Positions 33,639 through 43,484 are shown, counted from the stretch's first letter. The stretch is DNA of 64,000 nucleotides from an uncultured Lachnospiraceae bacterium (GCA_910584205.1 CAJUAA010000012.1:1-64000), one strand, 5' to 3'. The notes: a model not told the origin generated them from the sequence alone. Made by a program: numbers and translations.

Positions 33639-34571
33639 TTAACCTGCGACTTCATCGCGAAAACGTTCCAGCAATCTGTCAATCACATGCACCAGATGGC
33701 CGATCTCCGGCTTGGTAAGCTGCTCGTCTGCTCCCAGAGCCTCGCCCTTCAGCCGCATCTGATCGTCGATCAGAGACGAGAAAATAACCACCGGTATTTT
33801 CTTCAGCCGCGGATCGTCCTTCACCAGCTTGGTCAGACGGTGTCCGTCCATTTCCGGCATCTCGATATCCGTAACGATCAGGTTCACCTTATCGTACAAA
33901 TCCGAATCATGGCGAAGCGTCTCCAGATAGTTCCATGCTTCCTGTCCATTGTTGAAATTCTTCACATTCAGGAAACCTGCACGTTCCAGAGAATCATCGA
34001 TCATCTTCTGCAGAAGCACAGAATCCTCTGCGATCACAAGCGGACTGTCACAGAGCGGGCGGTCGCCCAGCCGCTCTACCTCCGAAATCTGAATCGTTGT
34101 CTCCGGAGCGATCTCAGCCACGATTTTTTCAAAATCAAGGATCGTCACCAGCTCTCCCGCACACTGCGCAATACCGGTAGCTACGCCTTCCTCTCCATGG
34201 GACAGCGTCTTATCCGGCTTCTGGATATCTTTCCATGAAATCCGGCTGATTCCCTCAATGCTCTGGACACGAAACGCAACCGTCATCTTGTTGAAATTGG
34301 TCACGATAAAGAGATCCCGGGGCTTGTGCTCCAGATCATTGCCGGTGAGATAATATCCCAGGTCAATCACCGTAATCAGAATATCTCTCGGCTTAAAGAT
34401 TCCCTCCACTGCCGGATGGGCATGGGGCATAATCTTCACCTTTTCACTCATCATGATTTCCTTGACCTTTGCCACATTGATCCCATAAAACTCACCCTGG
34501 ATCGTGAATTTCATGATTTCGATCTCATTGGTACCCGACTCAAGAAGAATACCCTCTTTTTCTTTCTCCAC
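33639..34571 (-). CDS. cheV: Chemotaxis coupling protein CheV
   Basis: A 310-aa fusion of a CheW-like coupling domain (about 15-165) and a C-terminal receiver domain (about 175-305) with phospho-acceptor D235 in LIVTDIEMPEMDG. It links receptors to CheA and tunes adaptation when phosphorylated. It is the last gene of the flagellar/chemotaxis operon. The start is GTG at 34571, with AGGAG 9 nt upstream. No separate cheW is seen in the window. Confidence 0.95.
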   Translation of the reverse strand: MEKEKEGILLESGTNEIEIMKFTIQGEFYGINVAKVKEIMMSEKVKIMPHAHPAVEGIFKPRDILITVIDLGYYLTGNDLEHKPRDLFIVTNFNKMTVAFRVQSIEGISRISWKDIQKPDKTLSHGEEGVATGIAQCAGELVTILDFEKIVAEIAPETTIQISEVERLGDRPLCDSPLVIAEDSVLLQKMIDDSLERAGFLNVKNFNNGQEAWNYLETLRHDSDLYDKVNLIVTDIEMPEMDGHRLTKLVKDDPRLKKIPVVIFSSLIDDQMRLKGEALGADEQLTKPEIGHLVHVIDRLLERFRDEVAG

Positions 34572-34589
34572 TTGTATCCGCTCCTTCCT

Positions 34590-35075
34590 TTACAGATGCT
34601 TCTCCGGCTTGCCGGCTGTCCGGATGATGACATCCCCGTTGGCTATATTAATCAGCATGGTTCTGGCATAACTCCCGCCGGTATCCTCCGCCGCAATACG
34701 CATCCTTTCCTGCAACAATAACTTCTTCACCATTGCGGCATTCCTCTGTCCAATATTTCCGAAATCTGAATTGCCCCGGATCTCGAACATTTTGGCTCCC
34801 CCCGCAATCTTCACTATGGTCCTGCTCTTCAGCATACCGAAAGCCGACATCTTGCGGATCATCTCCTGAAGTCCGCTGTCTGCATATTTAAATACCTTCG
34901 GATCGTTCGGATCCGTTCTGGAAGGCAGCATGATATGCAAAAGCCCGCCCAGCCGAATAGCCGGGTCATACATCGTAATCCCGATACAGGAACCCAGCGC
35001 GTAAGTAATGATCTGCCCCTCTCCCCGGGCAAACTTCATATCACCGATTCCTACTTTTAAGTCTCTTCCTGTCAA
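34590..35075 (-). CDS. cheD: Chemoreceptor glutamine deamidase CheD
   Basis: A 161-aa enzyme that deamidates receptor glutamines and is regulated by CheC. Catalytic residues are C30 (ALGSCIG) and H47 (GGLLHIML), with T54 in SRTDP. The start appears to be TTG at 35075, overlapping the cheC stop as TTGA; an internal ATG at residue 13 would remove the conserved first strand. Overlap with cheC fits their known complex. Confidence 0.93.
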   Translation of the reverse strand: MTGRDLKVGIGDMKFARGEGQIITYALGSCIGITMYDPAIRLGGLLHIMLPSRTDPNDPKVFKYADSGLQEMIRKMSAFGMLKSRTIVKIAGGAKMFEIRGNSDFGNIGQRNAAMVKKLLLQERMRIAAEDTGGSYARTMLINIANGDVIIRTAGKPEKHL

Positions 35076-35695
35076 CTTGACACACCTAGTTTCTCTAATA
35101 TCCTGTTCAGTGATGCAATATCCGGCAGCATCAGAAGTCCGTCTGAAAGCCTGGTCCCGTCCATGATAAATTCTGCGTTGATATACATCAGTTTATCTGT
35201 CTCATAACCGTATTCCGCGATGGGAACCGTCAGAATGCCCCCCAGCATATTGACCGTAGAACTTGGAACAGACAGATCGATCTCCACCCCCACCAACTGC
35301 GCAAACGCATTGACGTACGAGCAGATAATAATATTTCCCACCTCTTCCAGAGCAGAATAAGCCAGTTCATCCATCTCCTCAAAAGAAACGTATTTTGTTC
35401 CGATCAGCTTTTGCAGCACGGCATTGGCCATATCCATCTTGAAGATAAACAGAATCAGCCCGTTCACCTCATTGGACATCTGCACCAGAGTTGCCGCCAC
35501 CAGCTCTTCCATCTCGCCGATCTTATTCACCGCGTCTTCATAGCCAAGAATACTGACTTCCGGAATGGCGATTCGGATCTCCTTCTGAAGAAGTTTGGAC
35601 AGAGAAGTCGCCGCATGGCTCGTGCCAATGCTGCTGATCTCTTTCATTACGTCCAGATCTTGAAGGTTCATCTCTTCATAACTTTTTAATCTCAT
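35072..35695 (-). CDS. cheC: CheY-P phosphatase CheC
   Basis: A 207-aa protein of the CheC/FliY/CheX family that dephosphorylates CheY-P and binds CheD. The second active site is intact (EEVGN, the ExxN motif, then P in LSVP). The first reads EISSIGTSHAA, with Ser where the family has Asn, so only one site may work. The ATG at 35695 has AGGAGG upstream; a GTG two codons earlier is less likely. It follows the second rod gene by about 20 nt. Confidence 0.92.
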   Translation of the reverse strand: MRLKSYEEMNLQDLDVMKEISSIGTSHAATSLSKLLQKEIRIAIPEVSILGYEDAVNKIGEMEELVAATLVQMSNEVNGLILFIFKMDMANAVLQKLIGTKYVSFEEMDELAYSALEEVGNIIICSYVNAFAQLVGVEIDLSVPSSTVNMLGGILTVPIAEYGYETDKLMYINAEFIMDGTRLSDGLLMLPDIASLNRILEKLGVSS

Positions 35696-35715
35696 ATCCA
35701 CCTCCTGCTGTCCGG

Positions 35716-36462
35716 CTATCCTCTCAGAGAATTGATCGTAGATTCCACCTCATCCGATGTGGTAACCATCTTCAGCGCATAGGTAAATGCCCGCTGCGCT
35801 TCTATGACTTTCACCATCTCATCCGCCATATCCGTTCCCGAACTTTCCAGCGCTCCGGTGGTGAACACCGGATTCTCAATCAGGATCGGTTCCGCGCCCT
35901 CGTCTGAAGGAGCAAATTCATTGTCTCCCACATTCATAAGACGGCTCGGATTGTTGAACGTATAAAGAGCCACGCTCTGCCGGATGGCGCCCAGATCCTC
36001 GCCTGCATTCTCATTATCCGCGATCTGTCCCACTTCAATAGGCTCCCGGTTGGCATCCAGCACCATCCGGTTGGAATCGGTCATCAAATAAAACTTTCCA
36101 TCCAGTTCTCCTCTGTGAAAATGCCCGCTTCTTGTATATGTAATCTCACCTGTTCCCACGTCCTGCACCATGAAAAACGCATTGTCCTGCAGGATCGCAA
36201 AATCCAGCGGGCTTCTCGTCATGGCCACCGCCGATGTGCCAAAGTTGCTGTAGGTTCTCTGTACACGCATGCCGTCTCCTGCCTGAAGCTCCGTAACTGC
36301 CTCCGCCGAATCGTTCAGATTGTAATTGATCAGATCGGAAAACGCCACATTCTTGGGCTTGAAACCATGGTTGTTGATATTGGCGAGGTTGTTGGAAGTC
36401 ACACTCAGCTTGGAAAGATACGCGGAAGCCCCAACTGCTGCCGAATAAAATGACTGATACAT
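35716..36462 (-). CDS. Flagellar basal-body rod protein, FlgF/FlgG family (second copy)
   Basis: A 248-aa rod/hook-family protein. The N-terminus carries the conserved SVTSNNLANINNHGFK segment (the flagellar rod signature), and the C-terminus ends in AQRAFTYALKMVTTSDEVESTINSLRG, the conserved coiled-coil. It is exported by the flagellar type III system without a cleaved signal peptide. It follows the other copy by 11 nt. Which of the pair is FlgF and which FlgG cannot be settled by eye. Confidence 0.88.
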   Translation of the reverse strand: MYQSFYSAAVGASAYLSKLSVTSNNLANINNHGFKPKNVAFSDLINYNLNDSAEAVTELQAGDGMRVQRTYSNFGTSAVAMTRSPLDFAILQDNAFFMVQDVGTGEITYTRSGHFHRGELDGKFYLMTDSNRMVLDANREPIEVGQIADNENAGEDLGAIRQSVALYTFNNPSRLMNVGDNEFAPSDEGAEPILIENPVFTTGALESSGTDMADEMVKVIEAQRAFTYALKMVTTSDEVESTINSLRG

Positions 36463-36473
36463 AAAAATCCTCC

Positions 36474-37247
36474 TTACATTCTGCCGATGTCGGTTGCGGA
36501 CTTGCTCATGACCTGATCGTACATCTTCAGCATCTGAGCCGCACTCTGCAGCGCTCTCTGGGAAGTAATCATGGAAGTCATCTCCTCCACCATGTCCGCG
36601 TTGGACCGCTCCAGCGTCTTCCAGATCACCGCAGTCTCTCCCTGCAGCACTTCTCTGGATGCCGCATCTGTAGAATACAGCCCATAATCTTCTTTATGAA
36701 GGATATCCTGATATTCTCCTTCAAAATCCACCACCCGAAGCGTTCCCAGCTCCTGGACCACCCCATCCTCGTTGTACCCATAGATCGTACCGTTGCTGAC
36801 GGAAAAGTTCTCATTGTTGATCTGGATCGGCTGTCCGCCGGCGCCCTGTACTCTTCCCAGATTATTCAGTGTCAAATATCCTTCTTCATCCACGCGGAAA
36901 GAACCATTCCTCGTGTAACGCACCCCGTCCGCCGTGTCGATACAGAAAAATCCTCTGCCGCTTAAAGCAAAGTCATAGATACCATCCGTCGGGTTGAAAC
37001 TTCCCTGCTCATAATTCACATAGGTTCTCTGAGCCGTCCGAATCTTGGACGTGACGCCCAGCGCCTCATGCTCTCCCTTGTTCTTTCTTCCGGTCCGGTA
37101 GAGCATCTCCTCTTCAAACGTGCTGCTGACCATCTTATCACTCTTATAACCCGGGGTCTGGACATTCACCATGTTGTTGCTGATGGTATTCAGATTTCTC
37201 TGCTGTGTCAGCATACCGGATGTCAGGTTATAAAATCCTTGATACAT
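36474..37247 (-). CDS. Flagellar basal-body rod protein, FlgF/FlgG family (first copy)
   Basis: A 257-aa rod protein with N-terminal NTISNNMVNVQTPGYKSDK, central DFALSGRGFF and C-terminal ITSQRALQSAAQMLKMYDQ, the three conserved blocks of the family. AGGAGG lies upstream. It lies about 50 nt after the SigD gene, so the distal rod genes are placed after the export and sigma genes. Partner copy follows. Confidence 0.88.
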   Translation of the reverse strand: MYQGFYNLTSGMLTQQRNLNTISNNMVNVQTPGYKSDKMVSSTFEEEMLYRTGRKNKGEHEALGVTSKIRTAQRTYVNYEQGSFNPTDGIYDFALSGRGFFCIDTADGVRYTRNGSFRVDEEGYLTLNNLGRVQGAGGQPIQINNENFSVSNGTIYGYNEDGVVQELGTLRVVDFEGEYQDILHKEDYGLYSTDAASREVLQGETAVIWKTLERSNADMVEEMTSMITSQRALQSAAQMLKMYDQVMSKSATDIGRM

Positions 37248-37299
37248 CCTCTGTCTCCTCCTTATCTTTTTCTGTATTCCCGGCTTCCCTTCCGGTCTT

Positions 37300-38061
37300 C
37301 TATATATAAGTACTCATATAGGCTTTCAGCTTCTTGATGGCGCCGCTGTGAATCTGAGAAATCCGCGGTTCGCTGACCCCCAGAATCCCTGCGATCTGCC
37401 CCATGTTGAGTTCCTCCACATAATACAGCGAGATCACAAGCTGCTCCTTCTCCTTCAGACTTGCCACCGCCTCCGCCAGCACCTGTCTGGATTCGCCCTG
37501 GAGATATGCCTTTTCCGGCTGAGAACCCGAATCCTTGCTGGAAAGCTGCAGGGACTGGTGCTCATCCTCGTCATCAATCAGCATATCAAGGGACAGCACG
37601 TTCATAATCACACTCATGCGCTGGAATTTCTTGTATTTTTTCACATCCATTCCAAGGTAGGCAGCAACCTCTTCATCCGTAGGATCGCCCCCCAGTGCGG
37701 TACGCGCTTCCTCCATCAGCCGAATCTGTTTTCTGAAGTCCCGGGGCATCCAGTCGTTCTTGCGCACCAGATCGATAATCATCCCCCGGATTCGTCTTGA
37801 TATAAAAGTCTCAAACTTATTATCTCGCTCCGGGTCGTATCTGTCAATCCCTTTCATGATGGCAATCACGCCTTCATTGATGATATCCTCCGTCTGAAGG
37901 GATCCCGCATAGACACCCCGCATCTGAGATGCAATCGCCTTGACAATATAGAGATAACGCATAACCAGTTCCTGCTTGATCTCGATCCTGCCTCTTTCCC
38001 GGTACATCTCAAGAAGCTCTTCATTTGACTTATCTTTTAGATTTCCTGTCCGAGCCATCAT
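37300..38061 (-). CDS. sigD: Flagellar sigma factor SigD/FliA
   Basis: A 253-aa sigma-28 factor that transcribes late flagellar, receptor and chemotaxis genes. Regions 2 (IINEGVIAIMKGIDRYDPERDNKFETFISRRI), 3 (DPTDEEVAAYLGMDVKKYKKF) and 4 (LGVSEPRISQIHSGAIKKLK) are all present. GGAG lies 7 nt upstream of the start. A GCCGATAA element upstream of cheA is a likely target. No FlgM is in the window. Confidence 0.95.
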   Translation of the reverse strand: MMARTGNLKDKSNEELLEMYRERGRIEIKQELVMRYLYIVKAIASQMRGVYAGSLQTEDIINEGVIAIMKGIDRYDPERDNKFETFISRRIRGMIIDLVRKNDWMPRDFRKQIRLMEEARTALGGDPTDEEVAAYLGMDVKKYKKFQRMSVIMNVLSLDMLIDDEDEHQSLQLSSKDSGSQPEKAYLQGESRQVLAEAVASLKEKEQLVISLYYVEELNMGQIAGILGVSEPRISQIHSGAIKKLKAYMSTYI

Positions 38062-38079
38062 ATGTCATCTCCCTGCAGA

Positions 38080-40221
38080 TCAGGCACCTCGTTTCTCCGG
38101 ATTTTCAAGAGTCAGGCTCCCGATCGACTGTATCTGAATATTGTTTGATATCTCATTAAAAGACAGCACCCTGACATTCGGATAAAACTGGTCGATGAGC
38201 CTGTAAAAATGAACTCTCATAACCTGAGAAGTCAGGATCACCGGATTCTGTGACAGGCTGTTGAATTTCTTAAGCTGCACGGTGATCTGGTTGATCAGGC
38301 TCTGAAGCACATCGGGACTCAGGGCCAGGTAATATCCCCGTTCTCCCTTGGACAGGCAGCCAACCATTGTACGTTCCAGCTCTGAATCCAGCGTAAGGAC
38401 CTTCATACTGCCGTCCTCACAGTACAGCCGGGTGATTGTACGCTTCAGGGCCGTCCTGATATGTTCGATCAGGCCATCCACATCCTTGATCGGAAGTCCT
38501 GTCTCTGATATGCTCTCCAACGCAGTCTCAATAATCGTTTCCAGATCCTTGATCGGCACACCTTCTTTCATAAGGCTTGTCAGTATTTTCTGAAGCAGGC
38601 TGTAGTTGATATAATTGGGGAACGCCTCTTCAATCAGTTCCGGAGAATTCTTCTTGACATTTTCCACCAGATGAATGATCTCCTGTCTGGTCAGCAGTTC
38701 ATGCGCATGCTGCTTGACCACCTCCGACAGATGCGTTACCAGCACAGAAAGCGGATCAATGACCGTATATCCGTAAATCTCGGCAATCTCCCGATCCTCC
38801 GGACGGATCCAGCGGCTGGGAATGCCGTATGCCGGCTCGATGGTCTCGATACCATCGATCTCTTTCTCCGGATTTTCCGGGTCCAGAGCCAGATAATAAT
38901 CCACCAGCAGCTCGCCCTTTGCCACCTCTTCGCCTTTGATCTTGATACAGTACTGATTGGTGTTCAATCCGGAACTGTCCCGCAGACGGATGGACGGAAT
39001 CACAAATCCCATATCCTGGGCGTACTGCCTTCGGAAAATCACGATCCGGTTAATCAGCCTTCCGCCCACGGATTCATCTACCAGAGGAATCAGGCTGTAG
39101 CCGAATTCCATCTCTATGGGCTCTACGGTCAAAAGGTTATATACATTATTGACGTCTTTATAATACTCTTCCTCCGTCACCTGGCGAAGCGGCTCTCCAC
39201 CGGCCTCCGGTTCCGGAAAATCCTGCGCCGGACCGGGCGTTGGCCCCGAAAATCCTGCGCCCCCCGCAAGGGCGGGCTCTTCCTGAATCCGTCTGGACAG
39301 ATAGTAGCCTCCGCTGATCAGTCCCACCGAAACGATCAGCAGCTGGATGACCGGCATTCCCGGAATCACTGTCAGTACCGCCATGACCACGCCGCTGATC
39401 ATGATGGCCGTGGGCTGCGCCGTAAACTGTTTGGAGATGTCCTCGTTCAGGCTTCCTTCCGCTACGGCTCTGGTAACGATCATACCGGTTGCCGTGGAAA
39501 TCAGGAGGGACGGGATCTGTCCCACAAGGCCGTCGCCCACCGTTGCGATAGAATAGGTGGTCGCCACCTCTCCCAGCGTTCCGCTGCCCTGCACCATACC
39601 GATGATAATACCGCCGATCAGGTTGATACCCGTAGTAATCAGCGACATGATCGAATCGCCCTTTACGATCTTTGTAGCACCATCCATGGATCCGTAAAAG
39701 TCCGCCTCCCGCTGGATCTTCTCACGCCGCAGCTTGGCCTGCTGTTCATCGATCAGGCCGGAGTTCAGATCCGCATCGATGGCCATCTGTTTTCCCGGCA
39801 TGGCATCCAGGGTAAATCTGGCCGCAACCTCAGACACACGCTCAGCGCCCTTGGTGATAACCAGAAACTGCATCAGGACGATGATCAGATAGATGACCAG
39901 GCCGACTACCACATTGCCCTGAAGAATGAAATCACCGAACGCCTTGATGATCTGTCCGGAAGAACCGGAATTGCTCAGAATGTTCCTGGTCGTGGATACA
40001 TTGATACCCAGACGGAACAGCGTCGTGATCAGAAGCAGCGACGGAAAGATCGCAAATTCCAACGGTTCCCGGATCGTCATGGTGATAACCAGGATCATCA
40101 GTGACAGCGACATATTCAAAATAATCGCCACGTCCACCAGCGCAGTGGGCAGTGGTATGATAAGCAAAAGGATAACTGTAAGTACAAACAGTACTACTGA
40201 GTAGCTTAATAATTTTTTCAT
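38080..40221 (-). CDS. flhA: Flagellar type III export gate protein FlhA
   Basis: A 713-aa protein: eight N-terminal membrane helices (to about residue 320) and a large cytoplasmic domain that binds export chaperones. The FHIPEP-family block RFTLDAMPGKQMAIDADLNS is present. A Gly/Pro-rich insert (about 325-350) separates the halves. GGAG is 6 nt before the ATG at 40221. flhF and flhG, which usually follow flhA in Firmicutes, are absent; SigD comes next. Confidence 0.96.
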   Translation of the reverse strand: MKKLLSYSVVLFVLTVILLLIIPLPTALVDVAIILNMSLSLMILVITMTIREPLEFAIFPSLLLITTLFRLGINVSTTRNILSNSGSSGQIIKAFGDFILQGNVVVGLVIYLIIVLMQFLVITKGAERVSEVAARFTLDAMPGKQMAIDADLNSGLIDEQQAKLRREKIQREADFYGSMDGATKIVKGDSIMSLITTGINLIGGIIIGMVQGSGTLGEVATTYSIATVGDGLVGQIPSLLISTATGMIVTRAVAEGSLNEDISKQFTAQPTAIMISGVVMAVLTVIPGMPVIQLLIVSVGLISGGYYLSRRIQEEPALAGGAGFSGPTPGPAQDFPEPEAGGEPLRQVTEEEYYKDVNNVYNLLTVEPIEMEFGYSLIPLVDESVGGRLINRIVIFRRQYAQDMGFVIPSIRLRDSSGLNTNQYCIKIKGEEVAKGELLVDYYLALDPENPEKEIDGIETIEPAYGIPSRWIRPEDREIAEIYGYTVIDPLSVLVTHLSEVVKQHAHELLTRQEIIHLVENVKKNSPELIEEAFPNYINYSLLQKILTSLMKEGVPIKDLETIIETALESISETGLPIKDVDGLIEHIRTALKRTITRLYCEDGSMKVLTLDSELERTMVGCLSKGERGYYLALSPDVLQSLINQITVQLKKFNSLSQNPVILTSQVMRVHFYRLIDQFYPNVRVLSFNEISNNIQIQSIGSLTLENPEKRGA

Positions 40222-40293
40222 TAACGACTCCATCCATCTATATAAACTATGCGGACTGTGCTCTTCTCATGCGCTCCCTTCCGAAAACGCCTG

Positions 40294-41367
40294 TCACTGA
40301 AGCATCTCGTCTCTGTGGTTGAGCCTGTAAATATATACCAGAAGCTCCGCCACCGCACTGTAGAATTCGGGGGGAATCTCCCTGTCTACCTCACAGGAAG
40401 CATACATCGCTCTCGCCAGAGGCCTGTTTTCCACAATCGATACCCCATTTTCCTCGCCGATCTTCACGATTCTGAGCGCCGTATGGTCCTGGCCCTTTGC
40501 CAGAACAACGGGGGCCCCGTTTTTATCCGGGTCATATTTTAACGCAACTGCAAAATGCGTCGGGTTCCTTACGATCACATCCGCCTCCGGTACATTCTGC
40601 ATCATTCTGCTCATGGCCATCTGGCGCTGGATTCTCCGAATCCTTCCCTTAATCTCAGGATTTCCCTCCGTCATCTTGTATTCTTCCTTGACTTCCTGCT
40701 TGGTCATCTTCAGATTGTTTTCATAATCCCATCTCTGATAGAGGAAATCGAAAAAGGCCACCACCGCAAATGCGATGCACACCTTCACGACCAGATCAAA
40801 CACCATCTGCAGCGCATACACTGTCGCACTGTAGACCGGCATGTCGATCATCCGCGCGATGGGCCGCAGGTCGCTCTGAAGCAGGTTGTAGAGCAGTACC
40901 AGCAGGACGCTGATCTTGATGAGGTTTTTCACAAGATCCACGATTTTATTGAGACTGAACATTTTCTTCAGCCCGTTTATGGGATTCAGCTTGCTGAATT
41001 TGGGTTTCAGCGGCTTAAATGTAACAAGAAAACGAGTCTGTATGCCATACCCCAGAATACCCAGAAGCATGGCGACCAGAAGCAGCGGAAGCGAACACTT
41101 CAGCAGAGAAACGACGCTGAATACATAAATCTGAGGTGATCCCTCCAGAGGAGCATCCAGACTGACAGCAGAAAAAAAGAACTCCATATATTCCCGCACG
41201 CTCTCATAGATGAGCGGCAGCACCAGCCGGATCATATAGAATACGCCCAGCAGCATGATTACCGTAACGACATCCTTGCTCTGAAATATATTGCCTTCCT
41301 GGCGGGCCTCTCTGCGCCGCTTACTGGTTGGCTGTTCGGTTTTCTCCTGCCCGTTTGCCTCCGCCAA
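40294..41367 (-). CDS. flhB: Flagellar export switch protein FlhB
   Basis: A 357-aa protein with four membrane helices and a cytoplasmic domain that cleaves itself at N268-P269-T270-H271 (RNPTHFA), switching export from rod/hook to filament substrates. The N-terminus GQEKTEQPTSKRR is typical. I choose TTG at 41367 because GGGAG is 8 nt upstream; GTG codons at 41373 and 41376 are too close to that site. It is a separate gene from fliR. Confidence 0.93.
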   Translation of the reverse strand: MAEANGQEKTEQPTSKRRREARQEGNIFQSKDVVTVIMLLGVFYMIRLVLPLIYESVREYMEFFFSAVSLDAPLEGSPQIYVFSVVSLLKCSLPLLLVAMLLGILGYGIQTRFLVTFKPLKPKFSKLNPINGLKKMFSLNKIVDLVKNLIKISVLLVLLYNLLQSDLRPIARMIDMPVYSATVYALQMVFDLVVKVCIAFAVVAFFDFLYQRWDYENNLKMTKQEVKEEYKMTEGNPEIKGRIRRIQRQMAMSRMMQNVPEADVIVRNPTHFAVALKYDPDKNGAPVVLAKGQDHTALRIVKIGEENGVSIVENRPLARAMYASCEVDREIPPEFYSAVAELLVYIYRLNHRDEMLQ

Positions 41368-41418
41368 GTTCACCACTCCCTTCTTCTGTCAGAAAAACTG
41401 CTTTCTCCTGTGGGCGCC

Positions 41419-42171
41419 CTATGCCAGGAGCATCAGCGCCTCCTCGATATACAAAAACATGTTGTCAATGATATCATACAGTTTGCTCGCCATAGGATTG
41501 AACAGATAGACCAGCATCATCAGTCCCACGATGATCTTCAGCTGAAAGTTCACCGAGAACACATTGATCTGCGGGATCACACGCATGAGGATCCCCACTG
41601 CCGCCTCCGTCACCAGTTCCATGGCGATAATCGGAAATGCGAACTGCAGCCCCATGGCGATGCTTGTCTTGAAGATCTCCAGCATCAGCTCCGCAAGCTG
41701 CGGCCTTAACAGTACCTGGCCAAAGGGCACCAGCCGTGCCGATGTATAGATCAGCGCCAGCAGATGTACATGGCCGTCCCCTGCCAAAAATAAAAGCACC
41801 AGAAATGTGTAATACATACCTGATGTAATTGTCATCTGTGTATTGTACTGAGGGTCATATACCTGCGCCATGGAAAGTCCCATGATATAGTCCACAATTG
41901 CAGCCGCAAAACGCACCACCGCAAAGGACAGCTCCATGGAAAATCCAATGGCAAAACCGACCATCAGCTCCTTGATCAGCATGACCGCAAATTCCAGTAT
42001 CATCCGCGGTTCCTGCTGAAGCACTCCTCCCGTCCCTGTGTACATCAGGAAAGACAGTGCGAAGATCACAACGCCTTTGACCGCATACGGGATATTGGAC
42101 CGTCCAAGTACGGGATTCAGGACAATCGCGCCCGTCATCCGCATCAATACAAGGGCAAAAAGGATGAACAT
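41419..42171 (-). CDS. fliR: Flagellar export protein FliR
   Basis: A 250-aa membrane protein that forms the core of the export gate with FliP and FliQ. Landmarks are MTGAIVLNPVLGRSNIP near the N-terminus and the conserved VRFAAAIVDYIMGLSMAQVYDP. The ATG at 42171 has AGGAGG 8 nt upstream, inside the end of fliQ; a TTG 18 nt earlier is rejected. Confidence 0.93.
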   Translation of the reverse strand: MFILFALVLMRMTGAIVLNPVLGRSNIPYAVKGVVIFALSFLMYTGTGGVLQQEPRMILEFAVMLIKELMVGFAIGFSMELSFAVVRFAAAIVDYIMGLSMAQVYDPQYNTQMTITSGMYYTFLVLLFLAGDGHVHLLALIYTSARLVPFGQVLLRPQLAELMLEIFKTSIAMGLQFAFPIIAMELVTEAAVGILMRVIPQINVFSVNFQLKIIVGLMMLVYLFNPMASKLYDIIDNMFLYIEEALMLLA

Positions 42172-42175
42172 ACGG

Positions 42176-42439
42176 TCAGCCTCCTGCAATCACATTCATC
42201 ATCTGCCTCAGGAAATCCTGAAGCATGGACAGGATCGTTCCTCCAAGAATCCCCATGACTGCCAGTATGGCGAGAAATTTGGGCACAAAGGTCAGAGTCT
42301 GCTCATTGATCTGCGTGGCCGCCTGAAAGATCGATATGATGATACCCACCACCATACTGACCAGCAGAAACGGCAGGGCAAGCCTCAGCGCCATCACAAA
42401 TGCCTGATATAAAATACCCAGTATATCTGATTCTGTCAT
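42176..42439 (-). CDS. fliQ: Flagellar export protein FliQ
   Basis: An 87-aa protein with two membrane helices forming a hairpin, the normal FliQ size. Conserved core FQAATQINEQTLTFVPK. Packs around FliP-FliR in the export gate. GGAG is 7 nt before the ATG at 42439; an upstream in-frame start is rejected. Confidence 0.94.
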   Translation of the reverse strand: MTESDILGILYQAFVMALRLALPFLLVSMVVGIIISIFQAATQINEQTLTFVPKFLAILAVMGILGGTILSMLQDFLRQMMNVIAGG

Positions 42440-42471
42440 CCGTAGACTCCTTTCCATTTCATCCTCTGATA

Positions 42472-43128
42472 CTACTTGAATCCTCTCACAATGTTGGAAA
42501 AGATCAGTTCCCAGCCATCCACCGTCACGAAAAGCAGAAGTTTAAAGGGCAGCGAAACCATGGCCGGAGGCAGCATGACCATACCCATGGACATCAGCGT
42601 AGTCGATACGATGATATCCACCAGAAGGAACGGAAGATAGATACAGAAGCCTGCAATAAATCCTTTCTTCAGCTCACTGGTCATAAAAGACGGAACCACG
42701 ACGGTCAGCGGATAGTCCATCGGATCTTCCTCCACCTCGGTACCCGACATGGCTATAAAATTGTCCAGTGTATTGACCTCTGTATTGCGCAGCATGAACT
42801 GCTTCATGGGAACGACCATCCGATCGATGGCCTCCTCCTGCGTGATCTCTTCCCGCAGATAAGGCTGATATGCTTCCTCATTAATCTGGTCGATCACCGG
42901 ACTCATAATGTACAAAGTCAAAAATAAGGAAATACCCACCAGCACCATGTTAGGCGGCGCCTGCTGAACTCCCATGGCATTTCTCGTAAAAGAAATGATA
43001 ATGATGGTCCTGGTGAACGAAGTCATCATGATCACGATGGAAGGAAGCAGCGCCACAAGGGTGAGCATAAAGATCAGTTCCAGAGTGGGAACGCTCCCAC
43101 CATTCAATTGTGTCAGTAGATCGCTCAT
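42472..43128 (-). CDS. fliP: Flagellar export protein FliP
   Basis: A 218-aa export-gate protein with four membrane helices; FliP signature regions are TSFTRTIIIISFTRNAMGVQ and FLLVDIIVSTTLMSMGM. It is slightly shorter than E. coli FliP (245 aa) because no N-terminal signal peptide is present. Start overlaps the fliO stop by one base (TGATG). Confidence 0.95.
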   Translation of the reverse strand: MSDLLTQLNGGSVPTLELIFMLTLVALLPSIVIMMTSFTRTIIIISFTRNAMGVQQAPPNMVLVGISLFLTLYIMSPVIDQINEEAYQPYLREEITQEEAIDRMVVPMKQFMLRNTEVNTLDNFIAMSGTEVEEDPMDYPLTVVVPSFMTSELKKGFIAGFCIYLPFLLVDIIVSTTLMSMGMVMLPPAMVSLPFKLLLFVTVDGWELIFSNIVRGFK

Positions 43129-43484
43129 CAGTCAACTCCATCTTTCTCATTACGGTTTTTCCAGTATCTCTCCAGAAGTTCCTGGAAAGAAAACGGCCCT
43201 GTGCCGCCGGGACCGGGAGGCATGTCCGCGATAAAATCACCTTCCAGCTCTGCCAGAAGCTGAACACCCGCCTGGCTGACACCGATCAGATAGTGATGGT
43301 CCGCCACCTCCAGAAGAAGGATTCTTCGGTCCTGTCCTACCTGAATGCTTTCCAGGACCCTCATGTTCCCGGAACAGGTGTTCTGCCCCCACCGCTTTCC
43401 AAGCAGGCGGGAACACCAGTATGCCAGCATCAGGACACCTATTACAGTCACAATCGTGCTGAATGCGGATAAAGCTCCCATCAT
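43128..43484 (-). CDS. fliO: Flagellar export assembly protein FliO-like
   Basis: A 118-aa protein with one membrane helix (about 8-25) and a cytoplasmic SH3-like part (MRVLESIQVGQDRRILLLEV), the FliO plan. FliO helps assemble the FliP ring. It lies between fliY and fliP, overlapping both (TGATG junctions). Identification rests on position, size and topology. Confidence 0.85.
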   Translation of the reverse strand: MMGALSAFSTIVTVIGVLMLAYWCSRLLGKRWGQNTCSGNMRVLESIQVGQDRRILLLEVADHHYLIGVSQAGVQLLAELEGDFIADMPPGPGGTGPFSFQELLERYWKNRNEKDGVD

